A stretch of DNA of 64,000 nt from Brachynemurus nebulosus. Its lineage: Eukaryota > Arthropoda > Insecta > Neuroptera > Myrmeleontidae. The notes beneath the pieces were generated by a model. It saw only the letters and a program-made list of their open reading frames with translations, was not told where the DNA came from and made no database searches. Each line of letters opens with the position of its first letter. Position 1 is the first letter of the stretch. Below are positions 37,595 to 49,489 of this stretch, one piece after another. The position numbers and the translations under genes were made by a program. Location: assembly GCA_035578155.1 (NCBI GenBank), contig JAPWDM010000048.1, positions 1,552,501 to 1,616,500 of the forward strand, in the 5' to 3' direction.

Positions 37595-37647
37595 AGGATT
37601 TTGATTTAGATAATGATGATGAAAATGCAATTATCGATGATAACTAA
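37595..37647 (+). CDS. Possible small terminal exon encoding an acidic tail (very tentative)
   Basis: After a TATATATTTTAG acceptor-like site, the frame reads EDFDLDNDDENAIIDDN and stops with TAA. Acidic C-terminal tails like this occur in several transposase families, but nothing upstream was recognised. It may be chance. Confidence 0.15.
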
Positions 37648-37850
37648 TTCGATGTTCAATAGGACCTGGTGAGCTTATTTTCAAAAAACAATTTCTAGGA
37701 AAATGTTACTGTCGAGTAAAATGAGATCTTCTATCACCAGCAACATTTTTACGGATTTTTTACCAGTGAATAACAATGTTGTAACAATTTCAAAAGTAAA
37801 AGTCGTACTTTCGAAAGTAAAGTACCTACTTGTTTATTATTTACAAATAT

Positions 37851-37882
37851 GGAATACCATAAAGTAACGCTCAAATCTAATA
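37851..37882 (+). repeat. Short dispersed repeat (ATGGAATACCATAAAGTAAC family)
   Basis: Same as 33858-33889 and 63974-64000; preceded by TTGTTTATTATTTACAAAT as at 63955-63973. Confidence 0.7.
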
Positions 37883-37986
37883 ATATTAACTTACTTTGTT
37901 TTTGAAAATGGGCTTTTAAGCTTGAAACAATTGTCACAATTAAAAAATAAACGTGATTTTTTTGCTAAGTAAAATATTTGCTTTAT

Positions 37987-38172
37987 AATTTAAAATATGG
38001 AATAGCATTAAGTAATTTAGATTTATCTGTTTTTCTTTTTCCCTTTGGCTTGCAGCACTTTTTGTTTCCGGATCTTTTTTCAGACACTAGTAGTTGTAGC
38101 ACGCTACTCATATTATCCATGATGCTATTGGGAGCGTGCAACAAAAAATTAGTCAAAAGCTTTAAAACGTAA
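37987..38172 (-). pseudogene. Coding-like fragment, unknown
   Basis: On the minus strand an open frame without interruption reads VLKLLTNFLLHAPNSIMDN, then MSSVLQLLVSEKRSGNKK, a basic KPKGKRKTDKSK stretch and LLNAIPYFKL before TAA. The mixed composition and basic segment look like real protein, unlike the Phe/Lys/Ile frames typical of this window, but no family is recognised. The last dozen codons correspond to the repeat at 37851-37882 read on the same strand, so this fragment may be the coding end of the element from which that repeat family comes. It lacks a convincing start (first Met is internal). Confidence 0.35.
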
Positions 38173-38230
38173 TATGTTCTGTTGGGTTTTCAGTTCGTTT
38201 TTTTTTTCTTTCTGTCCGTTAACAATTTCA

Positions 38231-38450
38231 AATTAACAACCATTATTAATTCAAGGAATTAAAGATATTTCAGTTTAAAAAACCGTTTTCAAAACGCAAT
38301 TTCTAAGATTAATTTTTATTCAGATTTTTTTTTTTTTTTTTTTGAAAATAAGCTTAAAATTTGTGGTCCTTTTTCGGTACTTTGTAATTAGTTTTGGAAA
38401 AAATTTCCGTTTAGAATAATGACTTTCTAAATCAAGTTTATAACTCTATA
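38231..38450 (+). repeat. 220-bp repeat, second copy
   Basis: Near-identical to 35085-35305 (same T-run, same GTGGTCCTTTTTCGGTACTT). Here it is not embedded in a foldback arm. Confidence 0.75.
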
Positions 38451-38885
38451 TTAATCTCAAAATCAGCTTTTTCTTAGAAATTGCTTCTTGAAAATAAACT
38501 CCTCATGCTTACTATACCTACTATATAATTATATAATATAAAAAGCTAACTGTTTCGTGATGTTACGTCACTAACCCGTGACAAAGTGTTTTCGCACCAA
38601 AATTCAATTGAATAAAAAAAAAAACTTTATTTTCCTTTAAATCGCTTTTTTTGAAACAAAAATCAATTACTGGGATTATATTTAAGTCATTTGGAATATT
38701 TGAAAAACCTCTTTCGAAATTTGTCAAATACGCAATTATAATATGAATTCATTCACCTTAATAACATAGTAACTATTTTTAAACTGGATTGATATATTAA
38801 CAATTAATTTACATATTTTTTTTTAATCCCATTTAGTAAGCTCGCTTAATTTTAATCTGTTTAGTAACTACGTTGTTAATCCAAA

Positions 38886-38959
38886 TATTGATAAACCGGG
38901 CGTTAATCTCTATAACTAATCGAGATTATTAACGATTGATAAACCGGGCGTTAATCGTT
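38886..38959. repeat. Direct repeat of TTGATAAACCGGGCGTTAAT
   Basis: ATTGATAAACCGGGCGTTAA occurs twice about 50 bp apart (38886 and 38937). ATTAACG near the middle gives a partial inversion. Possibly a transposon end; no partner found. Confidence 0.4.
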
Positions 38960-39140
38960 AGTGAAAAATCTATGAATTTCCAACTAATCAACAGTAATGG
39001 ATTCGAAACGAAAGAAAATGTCAGTTTGAATATTTGGAGAAATAATCGATTCTTAACTGACTATCTGTCTGCAGTTGTATTTTTTCAAGTTTACCACAAA
39101 ATTAGTTTGTTTGCGAAAATGTGCTGAAAAAATAATTTAA

Positions 39141-39350
39141 CATATCTGGATTAATTTTCCAAAAGAATACCAACAAATTTTTAAGGACAATGAATCTTGT
39201 TTGGAGCATTTTATAATCGTCACTGACGAACAGCTCATGTTGATGGCCCGTCTGATTTTAAACGAAATTCTATCATATGTCAACGAGGTATCCAAATGGA
39301 AGCCAATTTCCTATCACCGCGGCCAAAAGTTATCTAAATTGAACTAAATA
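39141..39350 (+). pseudogene. Coding-like fragment, unknown
   Basis: An uninterrupted plus-strand frame starting after a stop at about 39140 reads INFPKEYQQIFKDNESCLEH, FIIVTDEQLMLMARLILNEI, LSYVNEVSKWKPISYHRG and ends QKLSKLN-stop. Codon use is balanced (GAC, CTG, GTC, CGC present), unlike the surroundings, which suggests a real exon or a transposon gene remnant. There is no Met near the start. The frame just upstream (38936-39127) might be another piece. No family recognised. Confidence 0.35.
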
Positions 39351-39562
39351 CAGTCATATTTGTCATTAATATAACTAAACTATAGTTACGATGAACCTTT
39401 TTTTTTTAATAAAAAATTTAGTAACCTGAACTCAAAAATATCGTTCGGCTAACTTATATAAGTACCTATAGCTTATTTCGACAATACTTTTTTCTCAATG
39501 TAGGATCATTTAAAGCTATAAAGTCACTAAATATTTGTATTTCATTCTTAAAATATGTTAAA

Positions 39563-39744
39563 TTAGAGATGGGAACGAGAATGATTTTCTTAACCGTTCC
39601 CGCCCATTCCTGATTTTGCTTAGCATTCCCGTTCCTGTAGCAAAATTTTCACTCCCGCCCGTTTTAAGAAAACCATACCCATTTCTGAGGGGAGCCGCCG
39701 GACTCCGAGATCCTTAAAACTCCCGACTCGATTCCTATCTCTAA
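39563..39744. mobile_element. Small hAT-like MITE
   Basis: TTAGAGATGGGAACGAG at the left and, reverse complemented, TTAGAGATAGGAATCGAG at the right bound a 182-bp GC-richer insert (CCCGCCC, GGAGCCGCCGG). The (C/T)AGAGATGGGA start is common in animal hAT MITEs. No exact 8-bp target duplication could be read. Confidence 0.55.
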
Positions 39745-42700
39745 ATTAAACTATGTCTTGCATTCCAGTATCCCATTAATCAAATATATACTTGTATATA
39801 GACTGCGGAAGTAAAGGAATTAATTTCTTTTTGTAAAAATTATTATAGAGCATAAACTAATTGAACTTACATAGAACAAATGATACATATATCAACAACA
39901 AAAAATACTAAAGTAACGGCAAGTATATTAATTAACTTTTCTAATTGAATTGCTCTTACACAAACATTAAACAGAGCAAAAAACAGACATTCAATTATAT
40001 AACATTTCCGTTGTTATAAAAAGAGTTTTACAATTAAACGAATAGTTTCAATACAAGAGTACGTGTAGTTAGTTATAGACGATGTATGTACCCTAGATAC
40101 ATACCATCACAGTGCCTTTTCCATTTATTTTATATTTATAATAATTATTTGTATATGTACTTTAGTTTACACGACTTTCTCACATTAGCCAGGCAAGGCT
40201 AATGCTTTTTATTCCTTTTTTTTTAATATGTATTTTATTTTATAATTATAATTTATGTCGAATATGTGTTACATATTACGGTGTTATCACTGATGTTATC
40301 CATTAATATTACATTTTAACAATTCGATCTTGAATGTGCAAATACAGGCGGTTTTTTTTTGACATATAAAAACAGACATTTTCATGCCTAAAAAATAATC
40401 GCATGTATTTTAATGAGTTAAAAATTTGACCTTTTTAAGAATATGCGACAAAATTTGTTACTTAATAAGTTCATTGTAGGTAATGCTTTTGTTATTCCAC
40501 TTTTATATTTTGTGAGACTCTTGTGCCCGCATAACTAACACCGAGTAGTATATTTAGCTCACCAATAGGTCTCCTAAAACTAAAAAATAACCCTCATATA
40601 TATTTCAAAATGTTGGTAATTATAAATGACTGAAAAGTATGCAAATTTATTTAATAAATATCATAATATCTATTCACTTCTTAATAGACTGAGCCTTAGT
40701 TTATGGTACTTCATACTAGTATTTGCTATTAATAAATAAAACATCTTATTTTGAAAAAATACCACTATTATTTTATAAATTTTATATGTTTTAAACATAC
40801 TGAATTTGTAAAATTCAAGTTATATTTTCTTTTACAAAGTGTTTTAATCTCATGGCTGCACCTTAAACAAGTCTAAGGTGGATCAGTTTGGAACAGTTAA
40901 TCAATGAAAATCCTAAAAATTATTTTTACGCTCCTTTATACAGGAACAAATTTAATGACATATATAAACACTTAAAATAGACACTATTAACAAGTGCGTG
41001 TTGAACATTTGCACATGTGTACTCATAATCAGTCGTAGTTTATGTTACTATGGGGGACAATTTCTTGATAATTTGGTTCCTTTAGTTATCGATCCATGTT
41101 ATCTGAAACAATTTTGTTTGAAAATTCTTATCAACTTATCACAGTATTGCCACCTGTAATTCTTTTAGATATTCAAACTCCACAGCTGAAAATTGAAAAA
41201 TGACAGAAAAGTCTCATCTTCATTTTGAGAGTCATATCTAACGATATTCCACATGTACAAAGTAATTTACATTCCTGATTTCTAATACGAGAAAGTATCT
41301 CAAAAAATTAAAAAATAATTTTTTCTGTGCAGAATTATAATTTTAGAAGAAATCATTAGATTTCTAATAAGATTTTGACTACGAGACCCTAAGAAGTCGT
41401 TGGTATATTATGTTTCGTGTTGTTAAATAGGTATTTAAACCTGAATTTACAGCTGCCACTAAAATCGAAAATGGGATTCTCATACCCTGTTTATATAATA
41501 TTTCTAAGCAAAATACCATAGCGTAATACCTAATTGCTTACTTCACATCTCTATCATTGGATAAATTTGACCACATACCTCTTACACCTGACTGACGTAT
41601 CCATGGTGGTATGCGTACCCTGTTTGGAGAAAATTGGTAGCAGAGAAACTCTACAATTTAAGTAATAAAAATATACAAAATGGTGGCCTAAAATTTATCT
41701 TTAGTCTTATAAAGTATAATAAAAATTGTAAAAATTCCCACTCACCAGACTAAGATGTACATATTTGATAAAATTAATAAAAAGCTTCCTAATGACTTAG
41801 TACACGATGATAAAAAAAACTGATTCATTATCTAAAAAGTTTAAAGAACACTGTGACGACCTAGAGACATCATAAAAATGAGATAAAAGTTCCCGCTTTG
41901 TATGCAAACTCAATTTTATTTTTGATAAAATATAAAATATTATGTAACACAAAATATAAATATTTGAAATACATTAAATTGAAGCTTTGTTTATCAAAAA
42001 GTACCTGCAATAATACAAGGTACGCATTGAAAAATATATTATATAGTGTCTACTCGTATAATATATTAATATATGGTTGATATTAAATGTGAAGAGTTCA
42101 GGAAAAAAGCACTCAATAACCACCGCAAATTTTACAGCAGAACAAAGACAAACTTTGGTGATTTATATTCTTCCCATCCACTATAGAAAATTAATTTCTG
42201 AATATTTTCTAAATTATTATATTTTTCGCCTTAATATTCAGGGATCAACATTTATAAAACATCGTTCCCTTATACCTTTCAGTAACAGTAACACTCATAA
42301 CCCCTGTGTTGTCAGTTCTGTAAAAAATCGATTCTCTACCTGTTTCAACTCCAATACCAAAAGTTTAGAACTTCTAATTCCAATTGTATATTTTACTCCG
42401 ACTCCAGTTTCGATACTTTTAAAATGATCAAAGTTTATAAACTAATCTCACACAATGACGGCAAATGATACATAATGATCACCCAAGTGCCACGCTGTCT
42501 GCATATTGCGATCTGTTGCAAGAGACATTTGTTTATATTTTTACATATACCTTTGTGAGATGCATGATCGTAACATACAATATATCTTTAGAAATTGATA
42601 TTATTTATAGATACAGGTCAGATTAACTAAAGTTGGTTTAACATCGTTAATAAATAAGACAAAATTAGATGTACATTTTTAAAAATAGCAAAAATGAAAA

Positions 42701-43704
42701 GTGACAGAATATTCGGATCGTCTAATTTTGCTTCATTTGTTGCATTTCTTTAATGACATCCGACCAATTTTAGTTAATTTCACCTATATTATTAGGATCC
42801 AGGACCAGTTGGCAAAGCACTATTTAGCTACATGCTCAAAAGACCTTTAGAAATTGACTTCAAATCGAATAAGTAGATTTTTTTCAAAATGACGCCACAG
42901 TGATCGGGGGTGATTTTAAATGCTGCCTTTTGGGTGATTTGAAATGGGTGTTTTGGAAAGGGACCGTGGGTAAAATCTCAAAAAGATAAAATATAATTTG
43001 TAGATATGTCAATTTACAACAACTTGGTTTGAGACAACTTTCCTTAAAAATATACTCATCGATTTCTAAAATCTGAAAATAAATTTTGATTATTATAACT
43101 TTGGAACGGTATGGTCTTTCTTATTAGAATTTTCTTGGCTATTATTCATGAATGCTTGTATATCAATTATCAATTATCAGTATGATTAAACCGAACTCTT
43201 ACCCCTCAGCAGATTTCAAAAAATAAATACAGGACGGGAAAGTCATAAAGCTACCTTATCAATTTTTTTAAATACCTATATTTGTTATTTGAGTGACCTG
43301 ATAGCGCCTAATCACTTAAAAACTTTTAGCAACTTGAATATAAACTTTCCGTTTCTTTTATCACAATGACAAAATTTCCGTCTAATTGGGGAATTATTGT
43401 TTTTAGGACTCATATTTCTATTTACCCTACACTTCTAATTTTATCACAAATGAAAAAGCGATTCAAATACTAAAACTTGCAAATAGCCTTAAACTTAATG
43501 TTTTTCTACCTGGAATAGTCAGTTTTATAGCAGAATACCTGATCAAGTCATCACCAATTATTCTGCTTTATACTGACTGATATTCAATAAAATTACAATT
43601 GTATATGCTTTTATTTTTACTCAACAAAATTTACGCCTAGAATTAGATTGCTTAGATAATAAATATTTACGGATGAAACAATTAAAAATTGTTTTCACTT
43701 ATTA
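39745..43704. other. AT-rich spacer, no gene recognised
   Basis: About 4 kb without a recognisable gene or terminal repeat. Two tiny hairpins (ATTAGCC..GGCTAAT at 40184-40204; CACCTTA..TAAGGTG at 40859-40880) are present. Frames at 41898-42080 and 42077-42427 (60 and 116 codons) lack any known motif and are regarded as doubtful. Confidence 0.4.
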
Positions 43705-43707
43705 TTA

Positions 43708-44619
43708 GGCTATGCGCCCACGAGCGACTTTTGTCACCTTAATTGTTTTGTCACTCCTATCAAGTCTATGTGTTAGTATTGAGATGCGCACACGTAGCGA
43801 CACGACAACTGGGTGACTTTTTTGTCCGCGGGTACGGTGACATGCCCAGGACAAAACTGTCACCGTATCCATTGACATCAATACGAGTGCGCACAACGGT
43901 GTCAAAACTGTCGCTCTTATTTAATTGGAATGACGTATATATGGGATATTACATATTATTTTGTAGATAAATACAAATATATAATATTAATTAATATACA
44001 TATATATTGTTTGGTTGAAAATTGAATATTGAAAGACTTTTAACAATTGCCAATTAGCGAAAAAAAATTAATTTTATGTCCCATCTGTTTATCTACAGTA
44101 TCTATATACAAAAAATATTCCTAAATTATATTTAAGTAATTTTCCCAATTACTTGTATAATTTTCAATTCGTAATAATATTAGCCATTAGCTATAATAGA
44201 ATTATATAGCTTCAGGTGGTATAGATAATCTCATATTTGTATTTTCGTAGGTTATTGCAAATCTTAAAATATTCAATAATTCGTCAAAAGTTTTGGTACT
44301 CATCCTAAAATAATGGAAAATTTTTTTCGGATATTCTCGCAATTTTTCATACATGGTGTAAAATTTTCCTCTTAATATCTTATCACACCAAAGAGGATGA
44401 ACCCAGTAATTCTTTCACTATATTTTTTTCTGCGTTTAATAACAAATGCAGTGAGCACAACTGTCTCCTAGAAATCTATGTTTGCAAATAAAGTATAAAT
44501 TTTTTTAAATTATCGGCGACTGTCACTCTCCGTGTGCGCACACAAAAAATGTTCAGCGACACGACAATGACAAAAACTTTTTTGTCACCGTGACAAATGT
44601 CGCTCGTGAGCGCAGAGCC
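43708..44619. mobile_element. PIF/Harbinger-like MITE with TTA target duplication
   Basis: The left end GGCTATGCGCCCACGAGCGA and the right end, reverse complemented, GGCTCTGCGCTCACGAGCGA are each bordered by TTA (43705-43707, 44620-44622). A 3-bp TWA duplication and a GG start fit PIF/Harbinger. Inside each end, GTGACAAAA / TTTTGTCAC and CGACACGACAA repeats recur. There is no transposase; the internal frames (43705-43905, 43743-43970) come from the inverted repeat. Confidence 0.7.
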
Positions 44620-44634
44620 TTACACGAGAGATTT

Positions 44635-44826
44635 GTATTTTTTCGAATAAATTTTCGTTTGTCTAACGAAAATTTGTTGCCTAGCAATTTAACGAGAAGA
44701 ACTGTCAACTAACAAAAACGCGAAGCAAACCTGAAGCGTTTTTGGGTTGACAGTTCTTCGAGTTAAATTGCTTTTAGGCAAGAAATTTGAGTTGTAGAAA
44801 ACACAAATTTATTCAGAAAAAATATA
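44635..44826. mobile_element. Small foldback element (about 190 bp)
   Basis: Left arm 44635-44721 and right arm 44736-44826 pair along nearly their whole length. The inner parts TTGCCTAGCAATTTAACGAG, AAGAACTGTCAACTAACAAA and AACGC mirror 44736-44781. The loop is about 14 nt. It lies 15 bp after the Harbinger-like MITE. Confidence 0.65.
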
Positions 44827-45291
44827 AAAGTCAAGTGTAACACGGTAAGACAATTTAACGAATAAAATAAATTAATATAATTCATATTATTATTTTTAAT
44901 ACATTGTTAATTGTTACTATGGTTCTGAAATCATTTAAATTTTCCAATACCAATTTTTGTTTCATTTTTATCATATTTACCTGCAACGAAATGACCAAAC
45001 AAATGTCGTGTACCATTTTTTTCGCTGTAAAAATCTGTCTTAACTTTTTTCCATGGTAAAAGTGAAAAGAAACTACAGTATTCTTATGGGACTTGATACA
45101 CATGAGTTAAATTGTCGTTATTATTATTATTAATGTTAGTAACAAATAATAGTAATAGCATATTATACACCAAGAGACGGACTGAAGTGTGACTTTTAAT
45201 CCCCAGTGTGCAGCTTGTTGCCAAAGGACTTGTAAAGACCCGAAAGCAACACAGGAAAAATAAGACTAGCCGTGCACTAGCAATTTTTTTT

Positions 45292-45413
45292 ATCACCGAG
45301 TATAAAACGTATTGTTTTGTATTGAACACAGCGCACTTACATTAGTTGCCTCAATTTTAATATCACCAGTGCGCTGTGTTCAATACAAAACAATACGTTT
45401 TATACTCGGTGAT
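45292..45413. repeat. Perfect inverted repeat, 46-bp arms
   Basis: Arms 45292-45337 and 45368-45413 are exact reverse complements (starting ATCACCGAGTATAAAACG) separated by 30 bp. Without a single mismatch this is either a very recent duplication or a sequence under pairing constraint. No protein frame is convincing here. Confidence 0.9.
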
Positions 45414-45462
45414 TTAAAAGTTACTTTTAGACGTGATAAAAAAATTAATATTAATATTCCCT

Positions 45463-45465
<3 letters not shown>

Positions 45466-45536
<71 letters not shown>
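45466..45536. repeat. (TA)n microsatellite
   Basis: Pure TA repeat adjoining the left end of the palindromic MITE. Confidence 0.97.
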
Positions 45537-45540
<4 letters not shown>

Positions 45541-45804
45541 GTCAGAGCAATAAGTGACCACCTTTTGAGGGGTTACTCATAGTACCCTGTAGACACTAAA
45601 ACCGCAGGAATTTTTTCGGAATTAACGGATAAGAGTTGTTTCCCTTACAGCCTGTATATGTCTTATATACAGGGTCTAAGGGAAATAACTCTTATCCTTT
45701 TGAGGGGTGACGCGACTGTTAATTCCGAAAAAATTCCTGCAGTTTTAGCGTCTACAGGGTGTTATGAGTAACCCCTCAGAAGATGATCACTTATTTCTCT
45801 GACA

Positions 45805-45808
<4 letters not shown>
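45536..45808. mobile_element. Palindromic MITE between two (TA)n arrays
   Basis: AGGGTGTCAGAGCAATAAGT at the left pairs with AGGTGTCAGAGAAATAAGT at the right (reverse complement). The arms continue for about 125 bp (GGGGTTACTCATA, CCTGTAGAC, GCAGGAATTTTTTCGGAATT) to a short centre. (TA)n on both sides suggests insertion into an existing TA array. One arm is repeated at 26772-26840. Confidence 0.75.

Positions 45809-45879
<71 letters not shown>
45807..45879. repeat. (TA)n microsatellite
   Basis: Pure TA repeat adjoining the right end of the palindromic MITE. Confidence 0.97.
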
Positions 45880-45883
<4 letters not shown>

Positions 45884-46395
45884 TTCTGGAATTTGAAATA
45901 ATTTAAAATTATAAAAATTAAGAAAAAAATTATTCAAATGCTCTTTTTCTTCAAACGAGTTATAAACATATTTCAATAGGCCACTCACCCTCTTTATTCG
46001 TTGAATGCATTCCTAAATATAAATAATGGTAAACAACGATTTTTATTTCTTTTTTTTTTTATTTTGCATTAAATTTACATTAATATTATAAAATGCTTAA
46101 GGTAAAAGCCCCCATTACGGAACACTTTTTTTAGGTGTGTCATTAAAGTAGCGTATAAAAATTAATAAATAAATTAAACAGCCTTTTTTTTCTTAATAAG
46201 CATGAAACTAAGTTTTTTTAATCCAATGAATATGCTCTTAAGAAAATATAACTCAAAAATTTTGATTTATTAATGTTTTTGTTTTATAATTTGTTGACAT
46301 CTATAAAATAAAAAAAAAGTATATTAACACCTTTAAAAAATCAGCACGGACACCTAGAAAAGACCACGTATGTAACGTACATGAGACACATCACA
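45880..46395. other. AT-rich spacer, nothing recognised
   Basis: Contains AAAAGCCCCCATTACGGAAC (about 46102), an inverted partial match to the repeat at 26880-26915 and 48820-48845. Confidence 0.4.
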
Positions 46396-46490
46396 CAGAG
46401 ATGGGATTCTACCCGGAATTTTCCCGGGAAAATTCCCAAAGTGGGTAAAAACTGGGTAAATTCGCGGGAAAATTCCCGAAAAGTAGAAAT
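46396..46490. mobile_element. Possible hAT-like terminus
   Basis: CAGAGATGGGATTCTACCCG followed by GGAATTTTCCCGGGAAAATTC resembles hAT MITE ends (CAGAGATGGG..). No matching partner end was identified; ACCCAAATGGGAATTTCCCG at about 47728 may belong with it. Confidence 0.35.
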
Positions 46491-46699
46491 TTATTTTAAT
46501 TTACTATTTAGTGTATTATTTTGGATTTAAACTATCAAAACCACTGCTTAATAAAGAATATATGCTAAATGTAAATAAATAATCTTTAAACTAAATTTAC
46601 TATATTATAATTACGCAAGCTAGATAAGACGAAAAGAAGAGTAACATAATATTTTCAGTTAAATGTGTTTAATCACTTTTACTGATAAAATATTTTAAA

Positions 46700-47500
46700 T
46701 TGATTATAATGGCTTAATTTATGCTACATTACTCCCATTGATTTGGTCAGCAATACAATATTTCCAAAAAAATTAGTTTTCGATACTTTTCAAAAACGTA
46801 AACTTTTGATTGTAAATATATTGTAAACGGTGCATCGTAGCCCAAAAATAACGAAATTTTTGAAGGCTTAGGCGAAGCAAGTTGTGGATATTCTGAACTA
46901 ATTTGGACTATCAAAACCTACTTTTTGTTACCGAAAATTATCGATACCGGGTTACTCATCATAAGCTGATTATAATTGATTAATTCAGACCCATTAGTCA
47001 AATTGATTTTGTCACCAAGAAAATATTTTCAAAAAAAAAATACGTTTTCAATACTTTTCGAAAACGTAAACTTTGATCGTAAATATCTCGTAAAGGATGC
47101 ATCGTAGCTCAAAAATAACGAAATTTTTGAAAGCTTAAGCGAAGCAAGTTGTGGGTACTCCGAACGTATTGCCACTGTCAAAAGCTACTTTTCGTTATCG
47201 CAAATTATCGATACCGCGTAACTTCTCATAAATTGGTTATAACTAGTTAATTTAGGCTCTGTTAGTCCCATTGATCTGGTCAGTAACAGAACAATTTTTT
47301 TAAAAACTACTTTTCGTTAACTTTCGCTGTCGAAAGTTTTAATCGTAAATATCTCCTAAAGAGTGCGTCGTAGCTCAAAAATAACGAAATTTTTGAAGGC
47401 TTAAGCGAAGTAAGTTATGGGTACTGCGAATATATTAGGACTATCAAAACCTACTTTTCGTTATCGAAAATTATCGATATCGAAAATAACGATATCTTTA
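46700..47500. repeat. About 266-bp tandem repeat, three units
   Basis: The landmark TGCATCGTAGCYCAAAAATA recurs at 46831, 47099 and (as TGCGTCGTAG) 47364, spacings 268 and 265. Units also share AACGAAATTTTTGAAGGCTT, AAGCGAAGCAAGTTGTGG, CCTACTTTTCGTTATCGAAA and ATTATCGATACCG. Divergence between units is moderate. Confidence 0.85.
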
Positions 47501-47872
47501 AAATTTTAGTATGTAATTTTCGACATATTCGTTATCAATTTGTATTATAAAATTCTGTAAAATTGTTTGGTAACTATTATTTCCAGTATTTTTTCTTTTA
47601 TAATGACGGATTCAATGTACGCGATTTTTATCCGCGTAAACTGAATCCCCGTGGAACGGATACTCACGTAAATTGAGGGACCGGTGTATAAAATTACCCA
47701 AATTGGAATATAATGGGTATATAATTACCCAAATGGGAATTTCCCGTTAAAGCAGTAAGTAAATATTTTAGACTCAAAAAGAAACTAAAACTATTTATAA
47801 TATAAATTTTTGGTTATTTTACGTACATGATTTTACTTACATACAAAGGTTATATCTGTACTCCATAGAAAT

Positions 47873-47955
<83 letters not shown>

Positions 47956-47972
47956 ACAATAATAATAATAAT
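47873..47972. repeat. Compound (AC)n(AT)n(AAT)n microsatellite
   Basis: An ACAC run passes into ATAT and then, after ATGTATATAACA, into AATAATAAT. Confidence 0.95.
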
Positions 47973-48079
47973 GAGTTTAATGTCCGTTTCTAAGATTTTT
48001 TCTATCTATAACAGACGCCACTCACATCATTATTTGTATGCCTTTATTTATACACTACATATTATTTTACGTTACATGA

Positions 48080-48598
<519 letters not shown>

Positions 48599-48603
48599 AT
48601 ATA

Positions 48604-48663
<60 letters not shown>
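48599..48663. repeat. (TA)n microsatellite
   Basis: TA repeat with one TATG variant near each end. Confidence 0.97.
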
Positions 48664-48664
<1 letters not shown>

Positions 48665-48763
48665 TTCTTTAATTGAGTAAGTAAACACTAAATGCGAGGT
48701 GAATTTAAATTGGAAAACAATCATTCTATTAAAAATAATTTTTGTTATCAGACGTTTCTTTCA

Positions 48764-48850
48764 GAAATGACTTCATTAATATGTAAATGTCAAAACTGTT
48801 CTAGTATTGGATCGCGTTGCATAATGGGGGCTTTTACGTTATGTCAGTTT
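48764..48850 (+). repeat. Dispersed repeat (ATAATGGGGGCTTTTACGTT family)
   Basis: TGACTTCATTAATATGTAAA, TGTCAAAACTGTTCTAGTA and CATAATGGGGGCTTTTACGT match 26840-26915; a partial inverted copy lies at about 46095. Confidence 0.65.
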
Positions 48851-48998
48851 AGGTTTTCTTGTGTACAATACAAAATATTAAATAAGTAATTTCGTTCATA
48901 GTGGAATTTTTTTAACATAAACTTATATTAACAAAAATATAATTAACTTTCAGCAATATTAAAAATTAAAAAAAAAAAAAAAAAAGATAAAAAGAAAA

Positions 48999-49489
48999 AT
49001 ACCCCTGTCGCGGCATCCTGCATAACATAGCGAATTTCCATTTACAAAAGTACGTTTTTCTCGGAAGCTAGTTGATATAGAGTAATTGTAAATAAAAAAA
49101 AACCTTCTTTATGTGATTTTTCCGCCTCATTCCGCCAAATTTCTTTCACGAAAAATGTCCAAAACCCCGTAAACGTTTTCACGAAATTTCTTAAAAATAA
49201 GATGTTTCGTTTTGAGTTATCGTGCGAACACTTAGTAAACATATATATAAATGTGTCCGCACGATAACTCAAGAACGAAATCTCTTGTTTTTAAGAAATT
49301 TCGTGAAAACGTTTACGGGGTTTTGGACATTTTTCGTGAAAAAAATTTGGCGGAATGAGGCGGAAAAATCACATAAAGAAGGTTTTTTTATTTACAATTA
49401 CTCTATATCAACTAAGTACTTTCCGAGAAAAACGTACTTTTGTAAATGAAAATTCGCTATGTTATGCACGATGCTGCGACAGGGGTATT
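48999..49489. mobile_element. Inverted pair of Helentron-like 5' ends (foldback derivative)
   Basis: The segment begins TACCCCTGTCGCGGCATCC and ends GATGCTGCGACAGGGGTA. The left 235 bp (TAGCGAATTTCCATTTAC, GTACGTTTTTCTCGG, CCAAAACCCCGTAAACG, GAGTTATCGTGCG) are repeated in reverse complement on the right around a short ATATATAAAT centre. Both ends are therefore 5' ends of the Helentron-like family; neither is the hairpin/CTAA 3' end. Overlapping frames (49042-49272 minus, 49222-49449 plus) encode the same peptide because of the symmetry and are not genes. Confidence 0.75.

Noticed and set aside
42077..42427. 116-codon gene
   Set aside because: No recognisable domain, AT-driven composition and no splice or promoter context; length alone is not convincing in this window.
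49042..49449. A conserved small protein (..LFLRNFVKTFTGFWTFFVK..) encoded twice
   Set aside because: The two identical peptides come from the two arms of one inverted repeat, not from two genes.
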